From positions 263,926 through 327,925 of the forward strand of contig JBCDIT010000004.1 of the NCBI GenBank assembly GCA_038748775.1: DNA of 64,000 bases, written 5' to 3'. Position 1 is the stretch's first letter; each line of letters starts with the position of its first letter. Source of the DNA: DAIQNV01 sp038748775. GTDB lineage: Bacteria; Planctomycetota; Phycisphaerae; Phycisphaerales; UBA1924. The notes under the pieces were generated by a model, which was not told the origin of the DNA, did no database searches, and saw only the letters and a list, made by a program, of their open reading frames with translations. The position numbers and the translations under genes were made by a program. Of this stretch, positions 17,318 through 24,948 are shown piece after piece.

Positions 17318-19654
17318 CTAGGCCAGGCGGACCAATCGCCTTCCGACCCATTCCAACGTGAGGAAGACGAGGATGATGGCAAGGATCGGCCAGCGATCCC
17401 ACAAAGTGGTGGTTTCTGGTGTGCCCGCCAGGATGAGCCGGCGGTTCGGAAGCAGATCGGGCAGTTCGGAAAGGCGGTCGGCTGTCAGGACCTCCCCTCC
17501 GGTGGTTTCCGCAAGACGCTCGAGGGCGGCGAAGTCGGTAGCCGGTGTGCGCAACTCGTCCTCAGGTGAAGTCACGCGGACTTCGGCGGTCAGGTCGATC
17601 CCGGCGAGAAGGGGGTCGCTCGCGCGGACGAGGTACTCGCCCGGCGCCGATGGCACCCACGCCGATGCATAGCGCGCGGCGAGTCGAGGGCCGTCCTGTT
17701 CTGTGCCTTCGGCCGACAACGTGATCTCGGTGGGGGAGCCGTCGGGCGATCGCACCTCGACAACAAGCGAGGCCGGCGGCGCTTGCAGCAACGCTGGGTC
17801 GAGCAGCGTCAACTCCAAGACGACCGGTTGCTGGGGCACGGCTCGATCCGGCGTAGCGGTCAGGACCGCCGGGCGGTCCGCCAGCGCGAGGCGTTCACGC
17901 GCAAGCAAACGGACGAGCGGGAGCCAGAACCGCTCAAAGATCGCTTCACCGGTGCCGAAGCGGTACCGCCAGGTCTCATCTGTCGCGACGTAGATGACGC
18001 GGCCGGCGCCGTACCGTGACGTGACGATCGAGGGCGTCCCGGCCAAGCCGGCGTCGAAGCCGGCGGGGTCGTTCGATGTTGCGAGCACCTCCACGCCGGG
18101 CTTGAGTTGGTTCGCGTCGAGCCGCTGAACGTATCGGAGCCGCGACCAGCCGCTGTCCGGATCGCTGACCGAGGGCGGGAGTGCGAGCACGCCCAGCCGC
18201 TCGGCGGCGGGCGCCGGGATGATCGTCGCGGCCTCGGTCCACGTTTCGGGCTGAGCCCCGCCCGAACCGAGGTTCACCGGCAAGAGCGCGTCGAGCGGCG
18301 ACTCCGCCCACGAGCGGGGCGTCGCGTTCGGGCCGGCGATCCACATGACACCGCCGCCGGTTTCCGCGACGTGCCTGAGCAACGCTTCGAGTTGTTCTCG
18401 ACCGAACAGGTCGGCTCTCACGTCGCCGATAATCACAACGTCGTAGTCGCGCCACTCCTCGGGCGCTCGTGGGAGTCTCTCGATCTCGATATCACCCTCT
18501 TGTTGGTACCGCCTGTCGGGCGCGAGCAGCAGCGAACTCGATTCGATCGAGGTCTCGCGGAGCAGCAGCGTCTTCAGGTACCGGTGCTCCCACCGGGGGT
18601 ACCCGTCGATGTACAAGACTCTGAGGGGCCGATCAACGAGTTGGATGCGCAGATCGGCGGTGTTGTTCTGGTCGAGTAGATCGCGGCCGTCGGGCTCGAA
18701 GACCACACGCCACGAACGGGGCCCGTCGGCGTCGGCCGTTGCTTCGAGCGTGACGCCCTGTTCGATCTGGTCGGCTCCGACCACGGCGGACGCGAGTTCC
18801 TCGTCGTTTGCGTTGTCGATAAGGCGGACGGTTCCCGTCAAGCGGGGCGTTGCTTCGGCGTCACCGGCCGCGTCGAACCGCACGCGAATGGGGACAACGT
18901 CGTCTTTGAACGCGGCGGGCGGTGCTTGCACGTCGCGGATGGCGACGTCGCCGATCGGGACCGGGCTGCCCAGCGGAACGACGAAAACAGCGATGTTTTC
19001 AGAAGCGAGCCGGCGCATCGTGGCGCGGGTTGGTTCGTCGGTCGACCGGCCGTCGGAGAACACCACGAGCCCCGCGACCGGTCGTGCCGCGGCGCGGCGC
19101 ATCGCTTCGTCGAGGGCAACGCCCAACCGGGTGCGTCGTCCGGCGGGTGGGGCAAGTTCGGGCAAGGCCCCATCGTCGGGCACCTCGAGGTCGTACGCGG
19201 TCGCGTCGAACCCGAGCCAGACCAACCGTTTGCTCTCGCCGATCGCGGTCCACGTGTCTTGCGAAGCGTCGAGCGTGGCTCGAAGATCGGTGTCGCGCGA
19301 GACGGGGACGGCGGGGTTGCCGGCGTCGGGGATGGTCATCGAGGCCGAGCGATCGGCGAGCACGATGGCCCAGTCGCGCTCGACACTGGTTCTCTCGCGT
19401 TCGAGCCGCGGACCGGCGATGACCGCGACGAGCGCGACGAGTGTGAGCGTGCGCAAGACGGCGAGCGCGGCTCGTGCGAACGCCGGCGCCTTGAGTCTCG
19501 AGTAGGTGAGCCCGGCTGCTGCGCCCAGGGCGGCGATGACCATCACCCAGATCCACGCCGACATCGGCTCAGCCCACGCGAAGACGGACTCCGGGTCGGT
19601 GAACCGGGGCTCGGGGGCGCTCAGTCCAAAGAGGGCGTCGAGGAACTCGTTCAC
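17318..19654 (-). CDS. VWA/glutamine-amidotransferase-like membrane protein
   Basis: A 778-residue protein with two N-terminal membrane spans (WIWVMVIAALGAAAGL; ALAVLRTLTLVALVAVIAGP). A VWA-like domain follows with the degenerate metal site ADRSASM and later VVFSDGRSTDEPT. The middle has class-I amidotransferase-like features (VLYIDGYPRWEHRYLKTLL, DYDVVIIGDVRADLF, GGGVMWIAGP), but no catalytic Cys triad is visible. A last C-terminal membrane span (WPILAIILVFLTLEWVGRR) closes it. This arrangement is a recognised type in planctomycete BatA clusters. The GTG start overlaps the stop of the BatA-type gene by four bases, so the two are coupled. The role is probably in a surface or envelope complex, which is inference. 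Confidence 0.88.
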   Translation of the reverse strand: MNEFLDALFGLSAPEPRFTDPESVFAWAEPMSAWIWVMVIAALGAAAGLTYSRLKAPAFARAALAVLRTLTLVALVAVIAGPRLERERTSVERDWAIVLADRSASMTIPDAGNPAVPVSRDTDLRATLDASQDTWTAIGESKRLVWLGFDATAYDLEVPDDGALPELAPPAGRRTRLGVALDEAMRRAAARPVAGLVVFSDGRSTDEPTRATMRRLASENIAVFVVPLGSPVPIGDVAIRDVQAPPAAFKDDVVPIRVRFDAAGDAEATPRLTGTVRLIDNANDEELASAVVGADQIEQGVTLEATADADGPRSWRVVFEPDGRDLLDQNNTADLRIQLVDRPLRVLYIDGYPRWEHRYLKTLLLRETSIESSSLLLAPDRRYQQEGDIEIERLPRAPEEWRDYDVVIIGDVRADLFGREQLEALLRHVAETGGGVMWIAGPNATPRSWAESPLDALLPVNLGSGGAQPETWTEAATIIPAPAAERLGVLALPPSVSDPDSGWSRLRYVQRLDANQLKPGVEVLATSNDPAGFDAGLAGTPSIVTSRYGAGRVIYVATDETWRYRFGTGEAIFERFWLPLVRLLARERLALADRPAVLTATPDRAVPQQPVVLELTLLDPALLQAPPASLVVEVRSPDGSPTEITLSAEGTEQDGPRLAARYASAWVPSAPGEYLVRASDPLLAGIDLTAEVRVTSPEDELRTPATDFAALERLAETTGGEVLTADRLSELPDLLPNRRLILAGTPETTTLWDRWPILAIILVFLTLEWVGRRLVRLA

Positions 19655-21960
19655 GCGGTCGCTCCTCTGGGCACCGCCGGCGTCGCGGCTCGGCGTTTCG
19701 AGCCGCGTTCAGTGTCTGCGTGACTCGCTCGACGTGCCAGTGCCGATTCGGCAAGAGCAAGGACAAGCGCCGCGAGCAACGCGAGCCATGCAATCGGTGA
19801 TCCGCCGTCGGCGTCCGATCGCAGAGCGTTTGCGACACGGTCGGAGATCGGGCTGTCTTCGCCCGAGGCGTCAAAGAATGCCGGGGCGATGCCCGAGCGT
19901 CCGAGGCGGTCTTCAAGGGCGACGAGTTCGGTGGGGTTCGGACGCCCGGCGCGTGTGTCGGGGTTCACGATCGCGAGGGTCCGCATCGCTCCCTGGGCGT
20001 CGAGCACGGCGAACGCCCCTGCGTTGCGCATCGGTTGCACCGAGAGACCAGAGACGTCGATCCCGACGGGACGTGCCTCGTTTCCGATCGAGGTGAGTTC
20101 GGTCGCGCCGGGGCCGGCGGTGATCTTGGCGCCGGCCGGAACCGCGGACGCACCCCTCGCTTCGCCGACGCCCTGGCGCACAAGCTCTTGCACCAGCGGA
20201 ACGAACAGTGGTCGCGCCGGAAGGTCGGTCCATTCGGGATCGATCGCTGCTCCGATGATCGCGACGAGACCCGGGGTCGTCGTAGACGGGTTGGGCCTTG
20301 GCGACGAGATCGCGACGAGCGGGGTGCCATCGGCGAGCGTGAGCAAGGGACGCAGCGCCGAGCTCGACGCACCGGGCTCAGGCTCGATCGAAAGACTGCG
20401 GAACGCTCGGACGGGACCGGAGAGCGTCGCCAACTCGGCCGCGAGCAGGCTCAAGGGACCGAGGTCGCGATCGGTTGGCGTCGCGAGTGGAAGCGGAGGT
20501 TCGTGGGTGCGGGGCTCGGGGTCGATGATGATCGCGAGATCAAGGGCGGCGACGGCCTTCGATGCCCAGGTCGCGGCGGCCGGTTCGGCTTCGGGCGAGA
20601 GCACGACGAGCCCGCCTCGTCTGGCGAAGGTTCCGAGGTTGTCCCATGCTCGGTCGTCGAGTGCCTCGGGCTCAAGCACAAAGGCGGCATCGAGGCCGGC
20701 GAGCCTGGGGATATCGACGGCGGAGGGTTCGACGGGAACCGGTTCGATCGGTGACGTGCTCCCGAGCGCGGCCAGCTCTGGGTCCAGGGCCGCGGCCAGC
20801 CAGTCGGCGGGCGTGAACGACCCGACGCTGACGCGTTGCCCGTATCTCGCGCGGGCGATCACGCCAACACGCAGGTTGCGTCGCACGTCGACGACGCGGC
20901 GAACGACGTTGTCGCCCGGGATCGCGTCGAGACCGGGGGCCGAACGGAGCGTGGCGGTGAGCACACCCAGCCCCGGGCTCGGGTCGTCGATCGCTGGGAG
21001 TGGGATGACGAGCGTCGACTCGGTCTGGCCGGCGTCCCAGGTAAACGCGGTTTCGCTCGAGGCGGCGCGTGCAGGGTCGGCCGATCCGTCGGCCCGGACG
21101 CGGTCGAGCCGGAGCGCAAGTGTTCCATCGGAAGAAGGCAGGGAAGGACCGAGGCGGCGGAGTTCAACGCGGACCTGCTGCGCGCTCGCCGCGGCATCGC
21201 CCGAGCGGGCGTCGCCTGCGAGCACGACGGCGCGGAGCGGGCGGACCGAGGTGATCTGTTGGTTGTCGAGCGCGTCGGTGGCGGGCGATTCGGTGATGAC
21301 GCGCGTTCCGGGGTCGAGCCTCGGGAGGTCTTGGGCCGCGTCGAACGCGCCCTCACGCCAGTCGGTGAGCAGGAAGACGAGCCGCTCGTTGCTGTTTGAT
21401 CCTTCGGAGAGTTCGGCGATGCTCGCCAGCGCTCCGGGCAGGTCGGCCGCGGCGTCGGTGGGGGCGAGTTCGTCGATCAGATCGGCGACGGCACCGGGCT
21501 CTGGCGAGGGCGGCGCGATCACGGCGTCGGCGGGCGACGCGAGGGTGATGAGCGCCGCGCGATCGCCTCGCCCCGGGTCGAGTTCAGAGAGCGCCGCCCT
21601 CGCTGCTTCCTTGTGTCGTTCAAGGGCGGTCGTTCCGTCATCCGAGACGGCGGCGGACGCGAGCGAGTTGTCGATCAGGATGTACAGTTCGCGGGGCGTA
21701 TCACCCCCGAGGCCGACGCCCCCGAGCAGCGGTCGTGCAAGGCCCAGGGCGAGCAGCGCGAGCACGAGGCACCGGAGCGCGAGCAGGAGCCACTTTTCGA
21801 ATTCGAGTCGGCGGCGCTGCTGCTGGTAGGCCTCGAGCAGGAACTTCATCGCGCCCCAGGCGATGGGCTGACGGCGACGGCGCATGAAAAAGTGGATCGC
21901 GATGGGGATCGCGATGGCGGCGAGGCCGGCGGCGAGGAGGAGGGGGTGGAGGAGGGTCAT
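19651..21960 (-). CDS. BatA-type protein with VWA domain
   Basis: The N-terminus is the standard aerotolerance-regulator BatA domain: HPLLLAAGLAAIAIPIAIHFFMRRR, WGAMKFLLEA, then a second membrane span (WLLLALRCLVLALLALGLARPLLGG). A VWA-like domain follows (LYILIDNSLASAA, FLLTDWREGAFD), whose first metal motif is DNSLAS rather than DxSxS. The remaining 450 residues are extracytoplasmic and beta-rich, with a possible final membrane helix (WLALLAALVLALAESALA). Length 769. It lies between DUF58 and the VWA/amidotransferase-like gene, the usual order in these clusters. BatA proteins are linked in the literature to stress tolerance and envelope functions; the substrate here is unknown. Confidence 0.9.
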   Translation of the reverse strand: MTLLHPLLLAAGLAAIAIPIAIHFFMRRRRQPIAWGAMKFLLEAYQQQRRRLEFEKWLLLALRCLVLALLALGLARPLLGGVGLGGDTPRELYILIDNSLASAAVSDDGTTALERHKEAARAALSELDPGRGDRAALITLASPADAVIAPPSPEPGAVADLIDELAPTDAAADLPGALASIAELSEGSNSNERLVFLLTDWREGAFDAAQDLPRLDPGTRVITESPATDALDNQQITSVRPLRAVVLAGDARSGDAAASAQQVRVELRRLGPSLPSSDGTLALRLDRVRADGSADPARAASSETAFTWDAGQTESTLVIPLPAIDDPSPGLGVLTATLRSAPGLDAIPGDNVVRRVVDVRRNLRVGVIARARYGQRVSVGSFTPADWLAAALDPELAALGSTSPIEPVPVEPSAVDIPRLAGLDAAFVLEPEALDDRAWDNLGTFARRGGLVVLSPEAEPAAATWASKAVAALDLAIIIDPEPRTHEPPLPLATPTDRDLGPLSLLAAELATLSGPVRAFRSLSIEPEPGASSSALRPLLTLADGTPLVAISSPRPNPSTTTPGLVAIIGAAIDPEWTDLPARPLFVPLVQELVRQGVGEARGASAVPAGAKITAGPGATELTSIGNEARPVGIDVSGLSVQPMRNAGAFAVLDAQGAMRTLAIVNPDTRAGRPNPTELVALEDRLGRSGIAPAFFDASGEDSPISDRVANALRSDADGGSPIAWLALLAALVLALAESALARRASHADTERGSKRRAATPAVPRGATA

Positions 21961-22123
21961 GGGGAGGGGACGAGCGATCGGGGACCGGTGATCGGGCGAA
22001 GAGATGGAGCCGCGACCTTGAGGGAGGGACCGGGGGTGGAACCGTCGTGTTTCTCCGGACGCCGTCCGACTTTCGGCCCGTTGCTCACGCTCGGGGCTCC
22101 ATCGCTGTTGGCGCTTCGGGGCG

Positions 22124-23164
22124 TCATCCGAACTTGCTCCGCTTCATCGCCGCGTTGCGCCGGGCGATGAACGACGCGAGGGGCGGGCCGAGCCAGTCGG
22201 ACGTGGAGATCACCTCGTGGTCGAACCCGAAGCTTCGGCAGGTCTTGCCGACCGCGTCGATGTGCTTGGCCATCAGTTCGACGTAGGTCTCACGGATCGC
22301 GCGGGGGTCGACCTTGACCTGGGGCTCGCCCTCGAGCCCGATGAACGGCGCCGCTTCATCAAACGTGAGATCGCGCTCGGCGGCGTCGAGGATTTGGAAC
22401 GCGATCACGTCGTGCCCACGGTGCCGGAGGCGGGCCATCGCGGCGCGGATCGTGTCGGCGTCTTCGAAGAAGTCGGAGAGGATGACGAGCAGGCATCGGT
22501 TGTTGAGCTTGCCGATGACCTGGTCGGTCACGCGCCCGAAGTTCGTTGGCGTGTCGACCGGGTGGCGGCTGAGCATCTCGACGATCTTGCGCCACGTGCC
22601 GCGACCGGACGATCGGTTGACCTCTGCGAGCAGTTCGCCGGCGAACGTGCCCATCCCGACGCGGTCGCCCTGCGAGATGGTGACGTACGCGAGGGCCGCG
22701 GCGAACCCGGTCGCGTGGTCGAACTTGGTCCAGTTGGTGCGTCCCGAGGGGTGCTCCTTGACGCCCTCGCCCGAGGCCGACGCGAACGAGCGGGTCCCGA
22801 AGTTCATCGAGCCCGAGGAGTCGACCAGGACGACGAGATCGAGGTTGGTCTCCTGCTGGTACTGCTTGATCTGGAGGCGGTCGGTGCGGGCGAAGACCTT
22901 CCAGTCGAGGTGGCGGAGGTCGTCGCCCGGGGTGTAGCCGCGGTGCTGCGCAAACTCAACGGAAACCCCGGCATAGGGCGAGCGGTGCTGGCCCGACATC
23001 ACGCCCTCGATGATCATTTTGGCGCGGAGCTCGAACGAGCCGAGCCGGGAGAGCGTCTGGGGGTGGAGGTAAAGCGAGGGGTCGACGCGTCCCGGGTGGG
23101 AGGTGGCACCTGTGGCGGCCTTGTGGGCTGGGTGTGGGGCGGGTTGGGTCGTCGAATCGGCCAT
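22124..23164 (-). CDS. DUF58 protein with VWA-type fold
   Basis: A 346-residue cytoplasmic protein of the DUF58 family. Recognisable parts are GVSVEFAQHRGYTPGDDLRHLDWKVFART (the DUF58 hallmark of R-x-Y-x2-GD and DWK), a VWA metal site DSSGSMNFG (about residues 115-123), and LLVILSDFFED. It is the first gene of the minus-strand cluster. In most clusters a MoxR-type AAA ATPase precedes DUF58; here the upstream neighbour is a divergent small membrane protein instead. A gap of 163 bases separates it from the BatA-type gene, so a second promoter there is possible. Confidence 0.93.
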   Translation of the reverse strand: MADSTTQPAPHPAHKAATGATSHPGRVDPSLYLHPQTLSRLGSFELRAKMIIEGVMSGQHRSPYAGVSVEFAQHRGYTPGDDLRHLDWKVFARTDRLQIKQYQQETNLDLVVLVDSSGSMNFGTRSFASASGEGVKEHPSGRTNWTKFDHATGFAAALAYVTISQGDRVGMGTFAGELLAEVNRSSGRGTWRKIVEMLSRHPVDTPTNFGRVTDQVIGKLNNRCLLVILSDFFEDADTIRAAMARLRHRGHDVIAFQILDAAERDLTFDEAAPFIGLEGEPQVKVDPRAIRETYVELMAKHIDAVGKTCRSFGFDHEVISTSDWLGPPLASFIARRNAAMKRSKFG

Positions 23165-23199
23165 AGGAGACCAAGCCTAGCCGAGATAGACTTCTGATT

Positions 23200-23523
23200 G
23201 TGACAAAGACCGCGAGCGTTCAGAAAGGCCGTCCCTACTCGCCGTTTTGGCGGACTGGACTTGATTCGTCGATTTCGGTTCGAGCGGGGCTGGCCTGGAC
23301 GTCAATTCTCTTCGCGTGCGCGCTGTTCAGCAAAGGCTTGGATGCCTGGGTCGGTTTGGACGCCCCTGGTCCGCTGAAGTTGGCCGTCGTGTTGACCTTA
23401 AGCATCACTCTCGTCCCTCTACAGCTCGTGGCCTTCGTGATCGTGCTCCGTTTCATCGGTGCTCGCATCGTGATGCACAGAGTGATCCGGCGTCGAAAGC
23501 CGTTCGGTCGGCTTGCCCAGTAA
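23200..23523 (+). CDS. Small membrane protein, unknown
   Basis: A 107-residue protein with a hydrophilic first 25 residues and two to three hydrophobic segments (GLAWTSILFACALFSKG; LKLAVVLTLSITLVPLQLVAFVIVLRFIG), ending in a basic tail (HRVIRRRKPFG). GTG start at 23200; the upstream sequence lacks an obvious ribosome binding site. It is divergent from DUF58 by 35 bases and is followed after nine bases by phosphofructokinase. No family is recognised. Confidence 0.6.
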   Translation: MTKTASVQKGRPYSPFWRTGLDSSISVRAGLAWTSILFACALFSKGLDAWVGLDAPGPLKLAVVLTLSITLVPLQLVAFVIVLRFIGARIVMHRVIRRRKPFGRLAQ

Positions 23524-23532
23524 TCTGACGTG

Positions 23533-24672
23533 ATGGAAACCCCTGACCGCGTCGCTCTCTCGAACGTCAAACGCATCGGCATCCTCACCGGAGGCGGTGA
23601 TTGCCCCGGACTGAATGCGGTGATTCGGGCCGTCACGAAGGATGCTGTGAATCACGGCATCGATGTCTTCGGGATCCGTGACGGCTTCCTGGGGCTCATC
23701 GAAGATCACGTCGAGCCGCTCGACCGCGAGAAAGTTGCCGGCATTATCGTCGATGGCGGAACGATCCTCGGGAGCTCGAACAAGGCGAATCCGTCGGCCT
23801 ACGTGACCGGGCTCGACAGCGCGGGCAAGCCGATCGTCGAGGACGTGACCGAGCGGTGTATGGGCAACATCGACAAATACGGGCTTGAGGCGCTGGTTTG
23901 CCTGGGGGGTGACGGCACGATGTCGGCCGCGGCGCCGTTCGCCGATCGAGGCGTCAACTGCATCGGTGTGCCCAAGACCATCGACAACGACCTGTGGGGC
24001 TCGCAGTTGACGTTCGGTTTCTCGACAGCGGTCGCGACCGCGACCGATGCGCTCGACAAGGTGCACTCGACGGCGGCCAGCCATCACCGGACGATCGTGG
24101 TCGAGGTGATGGGGCGTAACGCCGGCTGGCTCGCGTTGCACTCTGGGATTGCTTCGGGCAGCGACGTGATTTTGGTGCCGGAGATCCCCTTCGAGATCGA
24201 CGATGTCTGCGAGACGGTGCGCAAGCGCGTGGCGAGGGGCGCGAAGGGCACGATCGTGTGCGTGAGCGAGGGGGCCAAGCCAAAGGGGGGCGAGCAGATC
24301 GTCGATCGCGTCGACCCCACGAGCCCCGACCCGATCCGTTTGGGCGGGATCGCGAAGTGGGTTGCCGGCAAGATCGAAGACGGAACCGGGATCGAGACGC
24401 GATCGGTTGTGCTCGGTCATGTCCAGCGGGGCGGCGGTCCGGTCGCGGCCGACCGGGTGCTGGCGACTCGGTTCGGGCACGCCGCGGCCGAACTGCTTCG
24501 CAAGGGCGAGCGGAACCGGCTCGTCGTAATGCAGGGCGGGAAGCTCAACGACGTGGAGATCCAGAGCGCGGCGAACAAGCAGCGTTTGATCGAGCCGGAC
24601 ACGGATGACTTGGTTGAGGCGGCCCGGAGCGTGTACACGTGCTTTGGGGATGGGAAGACCAAGAGGGTCTGA
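23533..24672 (+). CDS. pfkA: 6-phosphofructokinase (ATP- or pyrophosphate-dependent)
   Basis: Catalyses phosphorylation of fructose 6-phosphate to fructose 1,6-bisphosphate. The 379 residues show GGGDCPGLN at the nucleotide site, CLGGDGTMSAA, PKTIDND, MGRNAGWLA, the SEGAKP region and LGHVQRGG. The motif pair decides the phosphoryl donor in this family: GGDGT keeps the glycine found in ATP enzymes, while PKTIDND carries the lysine typical of pyrophosphate and group III enzymes. Several ATP-using actinobacterial enzymes combine a glycine in the first motif with this lysine, so the donor cannot be settled by eye. The second ATG-like codon (23533) is used; a GTG lies just before it. Cotranscribed with the TM2-type gene 54 bases downstream, probably by chance. 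Confidence 0.94.
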   Translation: METPDRVALSNVKRIGILTGGGDCPGLNAVIRAVTKDAVNHGIDVFGIRDGFLGLIEDHVEPLDREKVAGIIVDGGTILGSSNKANPSAYVTGLDSAGKPIVEDVTERCMGNIDKYGLEALVCLGGDGTMSAAAPFADRGVNCIGVPKTIDNDLWGSQLTFGFSTAVATATDALDKVHSTAASHHRTIVVEVMGRNAGWLALHSGIASGSDVILVPEIPFEIDDVCETVRKRVARGAKGTIVCVSEGAKPKGGEQIVDRVDPTSPDPIRLGGIAKWVAGKIEDGTGIETRSVVLGHVQRGGGPVAADRVLATRFGHAAAELLRKGERNRLVVMQGGKLNDVEIQSAANKQRLIEPDTDDLVEAARSVYTCFGDGKTKRV

Positions 24673-24726
24673 GCGGTCAAGAAACCGGCGGGGTCGTCTG
24701 CGGAAGAAGGGATCGAAGGAGGTTCG

Positions 24727-24933
24727 ATGCCCAAACCCGTCAAAGACACCATGCTCGCCTATATCCTCTGGATCCCCAGCTTTTTCGGTGTGGCGGGGCT
24801 GCACCGGCTCTACTTGGGCAAGTGGGGGACCGCGGTCCTTTGGTTCTTTACCGGCGGTCTCTTTCTGATCGGAACGATCATCGATTTGTTTCTGACGCGC
24901 GGTCTCGTTGCATCAGCGAACCGTCGCATCTGA
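24727..24933 (+). CDS. TM2-domain membrane protein
   Basis: A 68-residue protein with two membrane helices and the TM2 pattern: LAYILWIPSFFGVAGLHRLYLGK (G-x-H-R-x-Y-L-G motif) and GGLFLIGTIIDLFL. Ribosome binding site GAAGGAGG is well placed before ATG 24727. TM2 domains occur in small proteins of unknown function and in some receptors. It converges on dnaB, whose stop lies 15 bases away. Confidence 0.88.
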   Translation: MPKPVKDTMLAYILWIPSFFGVAGLHRLYLGKWGTAVLWFFTGGLFLIGTIIDLFLTRGLVASANRRI

Positions 24934-24948
24934 ACTCACTCGCTCCAT

